A DNA stretch of 64,000 bases, from the NCBI GenBank assembly GCA_965366625.1, contig CBDUGP010000017.1, positions 1-64,000 on the forward strand, in the 5' to 3' direction. The notes under the pieces were generated by a model, which ran no database searches, was not told where the DNA came from, and worked only from the letters and a program-made list of their open reading frames with translations. The translations under genes were made by a program, and so were the position numbers. The DNA is from JAUIJL01 sp965366625. GTDB taxonomy: Bacteria > Acidobacteriota > Thermoanaerobaculia > Multivoradales > J023. Below, piece by piece: positions 16,291-24,433 of the stretch. The first letter of the stretch is position 1. Each line of letters starts with the position of its first letter.

Positions 16291-17076
16291 ATGGGATTGC
16301 TTACAGGCTGGGCGATGTTGTTTTTGAGCCTACTGGCGTCGGGCAACGGCGACGACTTGAAGGATCGTAGTGGGGCTAAGGAGCTGTTTTTTGCCGTAGA
16401 AGGGCAGGCGAACGACCTGATCTCAGTGGCTCCATCTAAAAAGGGACAAGGAGCTGCCAGGTCAGGCCCTAAGAAGCACTCAAGTGGAGATTTGCTGACC
16501 GTCGAATTTGATAACGGCTCGCTCGATGGACTCGACGAGCGTCCCAAATGTCGAAGCTCGGGGCTTCGACATTGGATAGAGTTGGTTGAAAGCGGATCCC
16601 AGCGAGGTCAAAAAGTGTCTCCGGACCGGGTCTTTCGCACCGGAGAGCGAATTCGGCTCCACTTTCAGACCAACCGTGATGGATACATTTCGCTGCTACA
16701 GCTTTCGGACGACAGCTCGCAGGTACTTTTCCCAGCCCCAGGCAAGGGATTTGCCGACAGCTTCATCTCTGCATCGGAGGATCGTGTTCTGCCCGGGCCT
16801 AATGCTTGGTTCAGGTTCGACCACCGGACAGGAATCGAGAAATTGGTCGTGGTCTTTTCTCCCGAGTTAGAAGCTCTCGAACGCATTATCCCGGGAAGAG
16901 AACCACTTCGGGCCCCGGTGGAAGAGGATCGATTGGCTCAACTGGCGTCACTCCCACCAGGAGCGAAGGGGCTGGTCGTGGAGTCTGAACGCCAAGATCC
17001 CACACAAGTCGGTCATTATGCCGTGAGCCTGACCGGAGAGCCCATTGTCTTGGAAATACAACTAGTCCACGAGTAG
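16291..17076 (+). CDS. Exported DUF4384-like protein
   Basis: A 261-aa protein starting 14 bp after the previous gene, with GAGGAAG 7 nt before the ATG. A short N-terminal hydrophobic segment (LLTGWAMLFLSLLASG) is a likely signal peptide. Residues about 90-200 carry the DUF4384 pattern: FRTGERIRLHFQTNRDGYIS, then LLQLSDDSSQVLFPAPGKGF and later LVVVFSPE. DUF4384 domains often occur with caspase-like and CHAT proteins, attached or nearby, and are thought to bind ligands or proteins outside the cell. As the last gene before a hairpin it closes the caspase operon and may be the sensory or substrate part of it. Confidence 0.82.
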   Translation: MGLLTGWAMLFLSLLASGNGDDLKDRSGAKELFFAVEGQANDLISVAPSKKGQGAARSGPKKHSSGDLLTVEFDNGSLDGLDERPKCRSSGLRHWIELVESGSQRGQKVSPDRVFRTGERIRLHFQTNRDGYISLLQLSDDSSQVLFPAPGKGFADSFISASEDRVLPGPNAWFRFDHRTGIEKLVVVFSPELEALERIIPGREPLRAPVEEDRLAQLASLPPGAKGLVVESERQDPTQVGHYAVSLTGEPIVLEIQLVHE

Positions 17077-17115
17077 GCACTGAGTCGAGGACAACCCCCT
17101 TTTGGGCCGCTGCCG

Positions 17116-17141
17116 CCAGAGCCGCCTTGACGCGGCTCTGG
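17116..17141 (+). terminator. Hairpin after the caspase operon
   Basis: A perfect 10-bp inverted repeat, CCAGAGCCGC / GCGGCTCTGG, around a 6-nt loop, 40 bp downstream of the last stop. There is no T-tract after it, so it is either a weak or a factor-assisted terminator. Confidence 0.6.
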
Positions 17142-17832
17142 ACGACCGCTCGTCTATTTGGGTGAGTCAAAAAGTCATTGAGAATTTAGGCGAGTGGGTT
17201 CTATTGAGGACCCTGCGTGACGGATCCAAGGAGTCCGATTAGATAGATTATGTAAACTTACATGGTAGAGAGATCTGACTTCTGAACGTGCCATGATCCG
17301 GGATTTGCTCGTCGCCGGAACGTGATCATGGGTCTCACCGATGCCGGTGAAGAACTCGGGGCTCCCGGGTGTTGCGCAATTCAGTGCCGGTGGGCCTTTA
17401 CGGCAAGGAAGTCTCTGGTCGGGTGACGCTTCGAAACCTTTTGCAGCGTCGAGGATACGACGATCTCGAAGCTGTCTTGGCAGAGGGTAAAGCTCCAGGG
17501 GATCGCTGAGGACGAGCACAAGGGACGTCAGGCGTCGTTGCCCGAGCTTTGTGCTGGGTGGATTTGGCGGGGAGATCTCTGAGGCGTCGCATGTTGTCGT
17601 TGTGGGTCGTCAATGACAACGGCCGGAGTGCTACAAAGAACACCGGCTATGGAACGATTCGAAGAGTCGTCGATGGGAGTCTGAGGGAAGAAGAGACTTG
17701 GCCTTGGCCGGCTGTGAAGCGAGCCTGCCAGGCTACCCTCCCGGACGCGGACGCTGGATGGGGCCGCTTCTCGAAGGAGTTTGAGCTACTGAGAAGAAAC
17801 ACGCCTATCTAAAAAAACCACGGATTTCATTC
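17142..17832. other. About 690 bp without a confident gene
   Basis: Short open frames exist on both strands but none has a ribosome binding site with a recognisable product. The most protein-like piece is a 46-codon frame at 17369-17509 (starting GTG TTG; it contains VTLRNLLQRRGYDDLEAVLA), cut off by a stop upstream in the same frame, so it could be the end of a decayed gene. An 87-codon frame at 17549-17812 is unconvincing. No transposase, tRNA or repeat is seen. Confidence 0.5.
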
Positions 17833-17853
17833 TGGCGGAGCTTGCCTCCGCCA
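17833..17853 (-). terminator. Hairpin downstream of the small minus-strand gene
   Basis: An 8-bp perfect inverted repeat, TGGCGGAG / CTCCGCCA, with a 5-nt loop, 21 bp past the stop of the gene ending at 17875. On the minus strand a run of seven T follows about 15 nt later (17812-17818), more distant than in a textbook terminator. Confidence 0.5.
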
Positions 17854-17874
17854 CGATGATCGACCTAGAAGCGT

Positions 17875-18183
17875 TCAATCCCAAATGCGGCGGAGCTTCT
17901 TATTCGCCTTCCGATGAGCGCCTGAGATGCTGCGATCCAACCGACGGAGCCAGCCGTCTTTCTTCTTGCGGTTGGAACGATTGTGACGCCGCAGATATTC
18001 GTCACCGAAGGTTTGGTTGGCCTCCGCCACGCGACGGACGAGCTTCTCCCAGTCGCGGACGCCTTTGGAGCCTTTTCTGCGCTTGCGCTTTTTTCTGTAG
18101 ACGGCTTTCGTTCGATAGCCTCCACCCGGAGCGGCCTCCAGAAACGTAATTCTACTGATGTCCTTGGCGATTCTGATATCCAT
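17875..18183 (-). CDS. Small basic protein, DUF6312-like
   Basis: A 102-aa protein with an ideal ribosome binding site, AAGGAG, before its ATG at 18183. It is Lys/Arg-rich (KKRKRRKGSKGVRDWEKLVR; EYLRRHNRSNRKKKDGWLRR) and predicted to be helical after a short beta-rich N-terminus (RITFLEAAPGGGYRTKAVY). The pattern of a RHNRSN followed by KKKDGWL matches my memory of the uncharacterised DUF6312 family; I could not search to confirm. No membrane segment. It is divergent from the next two genes, a small protein and a patatin-like lipase, and may act with them. The charge suggests nucleic-acid or membrane-surface binding, but function is unknown. Confidence 0.8.
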   Translation of the reverse strand: MDIRIAKDISRITFLEAAPGGGYRTKAVYRKKRKRRKGSKGVRDWEKLVRRVAEANQTFGDEYLRRHNRSNRKKKDGWLRRLDRSISGAHRKANKKLRRIWD

Positions 18184-18576
18184 AGTGTCTCCTTCAAGAC
18201 TTGCCCGGGCCTTCTTGGATTATTCCTACAGTGCGTTGTCGAGATCTACCATGGAGTATTTCACAAAATTTTGGTTTTCTACAAGCAAATACCGAGGGTC
18301 GAGGCGTCGGCTCGAAGGCCGAAATCGACACCGTTCCAGATTGCAATCTCCTTCTGGTTGCTATAATCTTCGCATCGCTTGAAGATCATGAAAAACTTGG
18401 ATCTCTTCTTGAAAGAGCTGCTTTCGGCCTCTCGAGCGATATCTCGTGGGCGGGCGATTCGCGTGGAAAGCGCTGACCTCCGCGGTCCGACGGCCCACTG
18501 AGGAATGATTCATCCAAGCATACAGCGTGGTTCTCAAACAGCTGAGCAAGCAAGAAACAACCATCAGGAGTCCGTT
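18184..18576. promoter_or_regulatory. Divergent intergenic region
   Basis: 393 bp between two divergent small genes. No credible coding frame; both promoters should be here. I could not place a convincing promoter or operator. The gene to the right has CAGGAG 6 nt before its ATG. Confidence 0.4.
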
Positions 18577-18840
18577 ATGGCGACCGCAGCAAAGGCACAG
18601 ACTGAGAGCACAGCAGCGGCGAAACCCGCTGAGCAGGAAGAGGCGTTGGCGCCGATCGTCGTCGATTTTGGAAAGAAACGTCGCAAGCACGTCAAGAGAT
18701 TGCGCAAGGGGCGCGGCAGACTGATGACGAAGGTCGAAGATTTGCTTCAAGACCTCCGTGACGAAGGTGTGGTGGCGGAAAACGCCCAACCCGTGATCAT
18801 CGTCGTGCGCCAACGCGAGGGTGATTCCAAGTGGTGGTGA
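18577..18840 (+). CDS. Small protein, DUF6200-like
   Basis: An 87-aa protein; ATG at 18577 chosen from the ribosome binding site CAGGAG (an upstream in-frame ATG at 18505 lacks one). An Ala/Glu-rich N-terminal stretch precedes the conserved-looking core APIVVDFGKKRRKHVKRLRK, then LMTKVEDLLQDLRDEGVV and ENAQPVIIVVRQ. This strand-basic helix-helix-strand plan matches my memory of the uncharacterised DUF6200 family (not searched). It is followed 101 bp later by the patatin-like lipase gene on the same strand, likely one transcript. Function unknown. Confidence 0.8.
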   Translation: MATAAKAQTESTAAAKPAEQEEALAPIVVDFGKKRRKHVKRLRKGRGRLMTKVEDLLQDLRDEGVVAENAQPVIIVVRQREGDSKWW

Positions 18841-18941
18841 GCCCGGTATGACCGGCTCGGTGTGCAGGCGTCAGGTCCCAGGGGACTTGACGCCTTTTCT
18901 GCTTTTTGGAGACTCGAGACCGTAAACGGAGGATGGGGCCC

Positions 18942-19940
18942 TTGAGCGAAAGCCATATCTACAGAAATCTTGTCTTTGAGGGCGGCGGTACGCTGATCGT
19001 CCTCTACACCGGAGCCGCCCAATCTCTGGAAAAGCACGGCATCCTCTCTCAGATTCGTCGGACCGCCGGAGCTTCGACCGGCTCGGTGATGTCACTGTTG
19101 GTATCTCTGAAGAAATCTGCGGACGAGATCAAGACCACCTTAGACGATTTGGACTGGGCCAAGATCCCTCAGAAGCACGAGGGCGAGGCTAGGGGTAAAT
19201 GGTCCCTCGACAATCTGACGGGTGGCAATATCGAGTCGTTCGAGCGCTTGTTCAAAAAATACGGCTATTACAGCAACACCTTCTTCTGGGAATGGTTGGA
19301 GGACGTGGTGGGTTCGGTCACCGGCAATAAGCGGGCTACGTTTGCCGATTTGCGGGCCGCCGGCTACCACGATTTACATGTCATCGTCTCCAACGTTTCC
19401 AAGCACGCCCGAGAGGTCTTTTGCGCCGACAATACGCCCGACGTGGCGGTCGCCGACGCCGTTCGCATGTCCACCAGCATTCCGCTCTATTTCGAGGCCA
19501 TGCAATTCGACGGCACGACCTTCGGGAAAGGGGATTTTTACGTCGACGGAGGCTTCACCGACAACTATCCCCTGTGGCTTTTCGACCACGAGCAATACGC
19601 CGCGGACAACCCGCACTATGTTTCCGATGTGAATTGGGAAACCCTCGGGTTCTGTCACTTCACCCCGGAGGACGCGTCTAGCGCGAAGCCGGTGACCAGC
19701 CTGTTGACCTTCGTCGAGAACTTGATGGGCACCATTGCCAAGGCTCAGAATTTACCCGTGGAAGACAGCGAGGTCATGCATCATCGCACGGTATCTATGA
19801 GCGACTGCGGGGCGTCACAAGTCGACTTCGACATGAAGCCCGGCGACGAGAATTACAACAGGCTCTTCGAAACCGGAGTCGAGACGACCGAGAAATTTTT
19901 GCGCACCGCCAAGCTGCCGCCCTCGGTGGAAGAATGCTAG
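18942..19940 (+). CDS. Patatin-like phospholipase
   Basis: A 332-aa protein of the patatin / RssA lipase superfamily. The oxyanion loop is FEGGGTLIVLYTGAAQ, the nucleophile elbow is GASTG with Ser45, and the second catalytic residue is Asp202 in YVDGGFTDNYP, so the Ser-Asp dyad is complete. Start is uncertain: GGAGG lies directly against an ATG at 18933, which is too close, so the TTG at 18942 (9-nt spacer) is preferred; an upstream TTG at 18906 also fits. No signal peptide, so cytoplasmic or membrane-peripheral. Patatins hydrolyse phospholipids or lysophospholipids and some serve as anti-phage effectors, but no cyclase or sensor gene is seen beside it. It converges on the ECH2 gene with 39 bp between. 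Confidence 0.92.
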   Translation: MSESHIYRNLVFEGGGTLIVLYTGAAQSLEKHGILSQIRRTAGASTGSVMSLLVSLKKSADEIKTTLDDLDWAKIPQKHEGEARGKWSLDNLTGGNIESFERLFKKYGYYSNTFFWEWLEDVVGSVTGNKRATFADLRAAGYHDLHVIVSNVSKHAREVFCADNTPDVAVADAVRMSTSIPLYFEAMQFDGTTFGKGDFYVDGGFTDNYPLWLFDHEQYAADNPHYVSDVNWETLGFCHFTPEDASSAKPVTSLLTFVENLMGTIAKAQNLPVEDSEVMHHRTVSMSDCGASQVDFDMKPGDENYNRLFETGVETTEKFLRTAKLPPSVEEC

Positions 19941-19979
19941 CTGGATCCCATCCAGAAGCGGCATTTTGGAAGAGGCCTG

Positions 19980-20729
19980 CTAGCTGCCGAAGCGGTCCTG
20001 AATCCTTTGTTTGACCTCGTCCCGGTGAAAGGTCTGCTCGTGCATGGCCACCTCTTGCTCGACAATCTCGGGCAGTCGGGCGCGTCGGCTCGCGGTCAAA
20101 TGGCGTTTGAGGACTACCAGGGCGTGGCGCGGCTTCTCCGCCAGCTCACGGGCCCGGTTTAGGGCCTCTTCCATCACCTCGCCACGGGGGACCACGGGAA
20201 AGGGGACTCCGCGGACTTTGAGGTCTTCTCCCCGATAATTGCGCGCACCGAGTAGCATTTCTTCGGCCAGAGGCGCCCCTAATTTCTCGGGCAAAATGAA
20301 GGTAGCCCCCATGCCCGGGGTAAAGCCGTATTTCATGAAATTGGTGGTGTAGACGCTTTCTCGGGCCAAGATCACCAAGTCGGCGTAAAGACCGAGCACG
20401 AATCCGCCGCCGATGCCGTGGCCTTGCATGGCGGCGATGACCGGAATTTCGCAGTCGAGCGCCAAAGAGTAAAGATTCGAGTCGGCGAAGGTCGCCTGCC
20501 CTTCTTGCAGTGCCAACAATCCTTCTCGGGTGCCGCCGGAGCAAAAGTAATGATCGTAACCGGTGAGGATCACGGCCTTGATCGAGGGCCTCTTCCCGAC
20601 CTCGTCGAAAGCTCGGAAGAGGCCCTCGATCAAGGCGTCGGAAAAGGTGTTCTTGTGGGCGCGATCCTGCATGGTGATGCGCGCGATGCCGGGCTCGATT
20701 TCCTCGAAGGCCACTACCGGGTCGGTCAT
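19980..20729 (-). CDS. ECH2: enoyl-CoA hydratase-like decarboxylase of beta-branching cassette (PksI type)
   Basis: A 249-aa crotonase-fold protein. In trans-AT PKS clusters the second ECH decarboxylates the ACP-bound 3-methylglutaconyl intermediate to leave a beta-methyl branch. Recognisable parts are VILTGYDHYFCSGGTREGLL (oxyanion-hole region), IPVIAAMQGHGIGGGFVLGL and FMKYGFTPGMGATFILPEK. GGTREGLLALQEG is characteristic of PksI-like members. Start at ATG 20729 with GGAGG upstream; an in-frame ATG 39 bp earlier is less likely. It overlaps no gene but follows ECH1 by 4 bp. A second ECH2-like domain is built into PKS1 (28237-28976) and shares PVIAAMQGHxxGxG and YGFTPGxGxT, so the function may be duplicated. 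Confidence 0.93.
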   Translation of the reverse strand: MTDPVVAFEEIEPGIARITMQDRAHKNTFSDALIEGLFRAFDEVGKRPSIKAVILTGYDHYFCSGGTREGLLALQEGQATFADSNLYSLALDCEIPVIAAMQGHGIGGGFVLGLYADLVILARESVYTTNFMKYGFTPGMGATFILPEKLGAPLAEEMLLGARNYRGEDLKVRGVPFPVVPRGEVMEEALNRARELAEKPRHALVVLKRHLTASRRARLPEIVEQEVAMHEQTFHRDEVKQRIQDRFGS

Positions 20730-20733
20730 GCTT

Positions 20734-21477
20734 TCACGCCTCCCACGGGAATTGTCCGGTTTCCACATAGCGACGGATCTTGTCCTGGGTCTCGCGATCG
20801 GAGAAAACCTCGCGATTGGCCGTAAGAGCCGCTCCCTTGGCTCGTTGTGGCAGATCGTGCAATCCGTTCATGTAGGTGCGGTAACGTCGGAATCCCGCCG
20901 GCGAAAGGCGACGCAATCGCAATAGATGGCGATGCAGCAGTCGCCGGCTGTCGTCGTCGCAAGCGTCGATCAAACCCCAGGAAGTGGCTTGATCTGCGGA
21001 AATCGGTTGAGTCGACAGCGTCATGTAGTGGGCCCGCTGGAATCCCACGCGGCGGATCAGAAACGGCAGGACACAAGCGGGAAGCAAACCGAAGAGTAAT
21101 TCCGACAGGCTGAGGACCGCGGTCCGATCGGCCAGGGCGACGTCGCAGGCGGCGACGAATCCCACGCCACCGGCGTTGACCCTGCCACGAACGTGAGCCA
21201 GGGTGATCCAAGGGCCGGTCGCCAAGCGAAGCCAGGTGTCGTAGAGGGGCCCGGCATCGCCCTGCTCGTCGGATCCGATCGCTCGAAAATCGGCACCGAA
21301 ACAAAAAACCTCCGGCGATCCCTCGAGCACGAGGATATGTACCGCCGGATCCATGGAGTCCAGGACCGCGGCAATCTCGTCGATCATGGCGGCGTTGATC
21401 GCATTGTCCGCCTCCGGGCGATGGAGGCGAATAGTACACACCGGCGCCGCGGTTTCGACCTGGATGGCTCGATACAT
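20734..21477 (-). CDS. ECH1: enoyl-CoA hydratase-like dehydratase of beta-branching cassette (PksH type)
   Basis: A 247-aa crotonase-fold protein. ECH1 dehydrates the HMG-like ACP intermediate formed by the HMG synthase. Motifs are ICLHRPEADNAINAAMIDE-like opening (TIRLHRPEADNAINAAMIDE), the oxyanion segment VFCFGADFRAIG and RVNAGGVGFVAACDVALAD. The Asp in FGADF and the SELLFGLLPACVLPFLIRR stretch are typical of PksH/CurE relatives. The ATG at 21477 overlaps the HMG synthase stop by one base (TGATG), so the two are translationally coupled; a GTG 9 nt earlier is in frame but less likely. Confidence 0.92.
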   Translation of the reverse strand: MYRAIQVETAAPVCTIRLHRPEADNAINAAMIDEIAAVLDSMDPAVHILVLEGSPEVFCFGADFRAIGSDEQGDAGPLYDTWLRLATGPWITLAHVRGRVNAGGVGFVAACDVALADRTAVLSLSELLFGLLPACVLPFLIRRVGFQRAHYMTLSTQPISADQATSWGLIDACDDDSRRLLHRHLLRLRRLSPAGFRRYRTYMNGLHDLPQRAKGAALTANREVFSDRETQDKIRRYVETGQFPWEA

Positions 21478-22736
21478 CACAGCCACTCGTATTCGCGGTG
21501 ATATTCCTTGATCGCTTTGAGAAAGAGACGGCCGTGGCCGCTTAGGCTTGCCCGAGCCTCGGGCAGAAGGTCCGGATCGACTTCCATGTTGCGGGTGCCG
21601 AAGCGCACTGCGCCGCGGCCGAGAATTAGTGAGTCGTAGTCTTCCATGGACAGCTCGAAGCGCCGGTCTAGCTGCTCCGCATGTCCCAGCTGCCGCACCC
21701 GTTCCTGTCCCTCACGGGTGACGACCCCACTGAAGAATTCCGAGCAGCAGCCCGAGCCGTAAGAGAACACTCCAATGCGTTGCGGGCTGTCGAATTTGCC
21801 GTTGTCTATGGTGCTGAGCAGAGACAGCGAGGTGGTCGCGCCCATGATGTTGCCGACCCGCCGACAATAGGTCAGCCCCGGCTGGACGCGGTGGTCGAAG
21901 TCGGCTTCGATCTCCGCCGGCTTGGCGCGTTTCAGCTTGCGCATCATGTTGCGGTGCGCGCCCTTGACCATGCCTCCGAACGGCGTATGGAACGCCAAAT
22001 AGCCGAAAGTGTCGGCATAGTCGGCTCCCTCGACGCGTTTTTGGTACTCCAAGAAGGCTTGCCGACAGCATTCGAGATAGGACAGCAAGGACAGGTCCGC
22101 ATCGCCGGACTCGCTGTCCGGCACCGGACGACAAGTGTCCATAACCTCGAATCCGTAGTAGCCGTTGGCTCCCACATCCACCTGAAAAACGTGGGGCTGC
22201 TCGCCGACGAGCATGGCTACCGCGCCGGCGCCGCCGGTGGGCTCGGCAAAGGACCAATCCTCGGTCAGCCCCTCGCCCCCTTCGGTGGCGAAGAAACGAG
22301 AGATGTCCGTGGCCACGATCAGCGCCTTGGCCCCGGGAGAAGTTTGGGAAAGCACAAGCTGCACACCCATTTGCAAGCCGGCAGCACCCGAGTAGCAGGC
22401 GTTTTTCAGCTCGAAGAGGCGACAATTGCGGTTCAACCCGAGGTGGTGATGAAGATAGGTGCTCATGGACTTGCCGAAATCGAACGACGACTCAGTGCAA
22501 GTGATCACCATTTCGATGCGATTCTTGTCCGCTTCGCTGAGCGCGTCGACGATCGGTTTGGCCGCGTTGACACCGAAGCTGATCGGATCCTCGTAAGGCA
22601 GTGCCACGGTCTTTTCTTTCATCAACAGATTGGCCAACCGTGCCGGGTCGAGATTGCGATGCTCGGCCAGCTTCATGACGTCCACATAAGCGGACCCACA
22701 AAAGGCATGGACGGCTTCTATGCCGACGGGAATCAT
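21477..22736 (-). CDS. HMG-CoA synthase homologue of beta-branching cassette (PksG type)
   Basis: A 419-aa protein of the HMG-CoA synthase family. It condenses acetyl-ACP with a beta-keto polyketide thioester on the PKS to start beta-branching. The catalytic residues are visible: Glu82 in TCTESSFDFGKS, Cys114 in ELKNACYSG and the His of YLAFHTPFGGMV. The ATG at 22736 overlaps the KS stop by one base (TGATG) and has AAGGAG 7 nt upstream. Length and motifs are those of the PKS-type enzymes, not the mevalonate pathway, as shown by the neighbouring donor ACP, Ser-type KS and two ECH genes. Confidence 0.96.
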   Translation of the reverse strand: MIPVGIEAVHAFCGSAYVDVMKLAEHRNLDPARLANLLMKEKTVALPYEDPISFGVNAAKPIVDALSEADKNRIEMVITCTESSFDFGKSMSTYLHHHLGLNRNCRLFELKNACYSGAAGLQMGVQLVLSQTSPGAKALIVATDISRFFATEGGEGLTEDWSFAEPTGGAGAVAMLVGEQPHVFQVDVGANGYYGFEVMDTCRPVPDSESGDADLSLLSYLECCRQAFLEYQKRVEGADYADTFGYLAFHTPFGGMVKGAHRNMMRKLKRAKPAEIEADFDHRVQPGLTYCRRVGNIMGATTSLSLLSTIDNGKFDSPQRIGVFSYGSGCCSEFFSGVVTREGQERVRQLGHAEQLDRRFELSMEDYDSLILGRGAVRFGTRNMEVDPDLLPEARASLSGHGRLFLKAIKEYHREYEWL

Positions 22737-23974
22737 CAATCAGCTCCTTTGTCGAAAGCTCCAGCTTTCTCGAACACCACGGCAGTATTGATGCCGCCGA
22801 ATCCAAATGCGTTACTGAGGGCGACGCGACACGATGTGTCGGCCCGGGACGAGCCGACGAACCGCAGCTCAGGCTCGATAGGTGTTTCCAGGTTGCGGTT
22901 GGGGTGCAAGAACCCTTCGCTCAGCTGCACCAACACCGCCACCGCTTCGATCAGCCCGGCGGCGAAAATGGCGTGGCCGGTCAAGCCCTTGGTGGCGTTG
23001 ATCCAAGGCCGGCCGCCGAAGACGCGTCGGATCGCGTTTGCCTCGACCTCGTCTCCGAGCTGCGAGCCGGTGCCGTGGGTGTTGATGTAGTCGATGTCCT
23101 CGGCGCTCACCCCGGCGTCGACCAGGGCATTTTCCATCACTCGGACCTCACCGTCTTCACTCGGTGCCGCCGAACGATGACCGTCCAGGTTGGTCGCTCC
23201 GCCGGCCACGACCCCACGTCCGACACAGGCGGTGTCCGTCTCTAGGATCACGCAGGCACAGCCTTCACCGAAAACGAAGCCGTCGCGCTCGGCATCGAAC
23301 GGCCGTCCGGCTCGTTCAGGGGTGTCGGCATAACGATTACCGGCGATGGCACCGGTGTGGCGCAGGGCTTGTGCTTCGACCGGCGACAGGTCCACCGGCG
23401 GCGCGGCCACCATGCAAGCTTTCCACTGCCCGGAACGTAGACGGTGAAGCGCTTGCAACAAAGCCATATTTCCGCTCGCCGAGGCGCCGCCGACGGTAAA
23501 ACCCTCGCCGCGAATCCCCAGCACCTCACTCAAAACCCCGATATGGTCCGTATCCAAAAATTGAATCGCATAACGGGCGGGCACATATTCCGGATGTTTG
23601 CGAAAGGTCTCGGCGGTTCGAAATTGGTTGCCGAGACCGAAGTTGTGGCCGGCGACCACGAGATGGAAGTCTTCGGCAGCATAGTCCGGCTGCGCCTCAC
23701 GCCACGCTTCCAGGGCGGCCAGCAGAGTCCATTGCACAGTCCGGGTGGCACGGCTCGCCGATCTCGCCGCGCGCTTCGCCATCGAAGGGGGAAGGTTCAG
23801 GGCCGCCAAGCGGTCGGCAAAGCCGACGTCCGGGATCCGCGCCGCCAACGTCAGCTCGTCGTCGCTGCGGATTCCGCAGCTTCCTTGTCGAAGTTGCTCG
23901 GTGAAGGCAGGGACGCCGTCTCCTAGGGCAGTGAGCACACCCATGCCCGTCACCACGACCCGAGGGCTGGGCAC
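22736..23974 (-). CDS. Free-standing decarboxylating ketosynthase of beta-branching cassette (PksF type)
   Basis: A 412-aa ketosynthase-fold protein. The nucleophilic Cys is replaced by Ser165 (GGASASG), the known change in KS enzymes that only decarboxylate malonyl-ACP to acetyl-ACP for the HMG synthase. The two His remain (NTHGTGS and GLTGHAIFAAG). The C-terminus has the normal NAFGFGG glycine loop. It starts with a GTG at 23974, 2 bp after the ACP stop, with GAGAGG upstream. Order ACP-KS-HMGS-ECH1-ECH2 forms one minus-strand operon facing away from the PKS genes. Confidence 0.95.
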   Translation of the reverse strand: MPSPRVVVTGMGVLTALGDGVPAFTEQLRQGSCGIRSDDELTLAARIPDVGFADRLAALNLPPSMAKRAARSASRATRTVQWTLLAALEAWREAQPDYAAEDFHLVVAGHNFGLGNQFRTAETFRKHPEYVPARYAIQFLDTDHIGVLSEVLGIRGEGFTVGGASASGNMALLQALHRLRSGQWKACMVAAPPVDLSPVEAQALRHTGAIAGNRYADTPERAGRPFDAERDGFVFGEGCACVILETDTACVGRGVVAGGATNLDGHRSAAPSEDGEVRVMENALVDAGVSAEDIDYINTHGTGSQLGDEVEANAIRRVFGGRPWINATKGLTGHAIFAAGLIEAVAVLVQLSEGFLHPNRNLETPIEPELRFVGSSRADTSCRVALSNAFGFGGINTAVVFEKAGAFDKGAD

Positions 23975-23976
23975 GC

Positions 23977-24231
23977 TCAGGCCCTCTCCGCCTCGATGCG
24001 CGCGTGAAGAAAGTCCACCAACTCTTGCAGGTTCTTCAAACCACCGAGCTCGTTCAGCGGAATCTTCAGCTCCAGCTCTTCCATGGTCTCAATGATGACG
24101 TCGGCGCGTTCCACGGAGTCTGCTCCCAAATCTCTCATGCTTTCCTCGGGCATGATCTGATCCGGATCAATATCAGGCAAAATATCCTGTAATCTCGACC
24201 TTATAATGCTAAAAATTTCATCTTTCGTCAT
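23977..24231 (-). CDS. Donor acyl carrier protein of beta-branching cassette
   Basis: An 84-aa carrier protein. The phosphopantetheine attachment site is Ser39 in LGADSVERADV, with the acidic helix II of a normal ACP. In beta-branching cassettes this ACP carries malonate that the Ser-type KS turns into acetyl-ACP for the HMG synthase. It is the first gene of the minus-strand operon; the ribosome binding site before its ATG at 24231 is weak. It lacks the Trp six residues after Ser that marks the acceptor ACPs in PKS1, as expected for the donor. Confidence 0.95.
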   Translation of the reverse strand: MTKDEIFSIIRSRLQDILPDIDPDQIMPEESMRDLGADSVERADVIIETMEELELKIPLNELGGLKNLQELVDFLHARIEAERA

Positions 24232-24433
24232 GACCCAAGCTTACCGCATACTTAGCGGGAACGCACCGCACCAAGCCTGTCCAGGTCGTTCTCGAAATTT
24301 TCCGCCGGTCCTGATTTTTCCTGACGTAAGACTACTGAGCTGGGGCGAAGCGGCGCAATGACTCATGCTAGGCTGTGGCACCTTTCCCTGAATTGTGCTC
24401 GAGTCGACCCATGTTGCGAGGTTCGATGACGAT
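24232..24433. promoter_or_regulatory. Divergent promoter region of the PKS cluster
   Basis: About 200 bp separate the beta-branching operon (minus) from the PfaD-PKS operon (plus), so both should be controlled from here. No clear sigma-70 boxes were found by eye. No regulator gene is visible beside it. Confidence 0.45.

Noticed and set aside
17549..17812. 87-codon plus-strand frame
   Set aside because: Starts with a poor TTG, no ribosome binding site and unnatural composition; no family recognised.
18361..18813. 150-codon minus-strand frame over the DUF6200-like gene
   Set aside because: Covers the antisense of a small gene with a good ribosome binding site; composition is Arg/Cys/Leu-rich as in shadow frames.
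21681..23090. 469-codon plus-strand frame across the HMG synthase and KS genes
   Set aside because: Antisense of two clearly identified genes with intact catalytic motifs.
24376..24392. Sigma-54-like TGGCAC box upstream of pfaD
   Set aside because: The GC of the -12 element is missing at the required distance (sequence reads TG).
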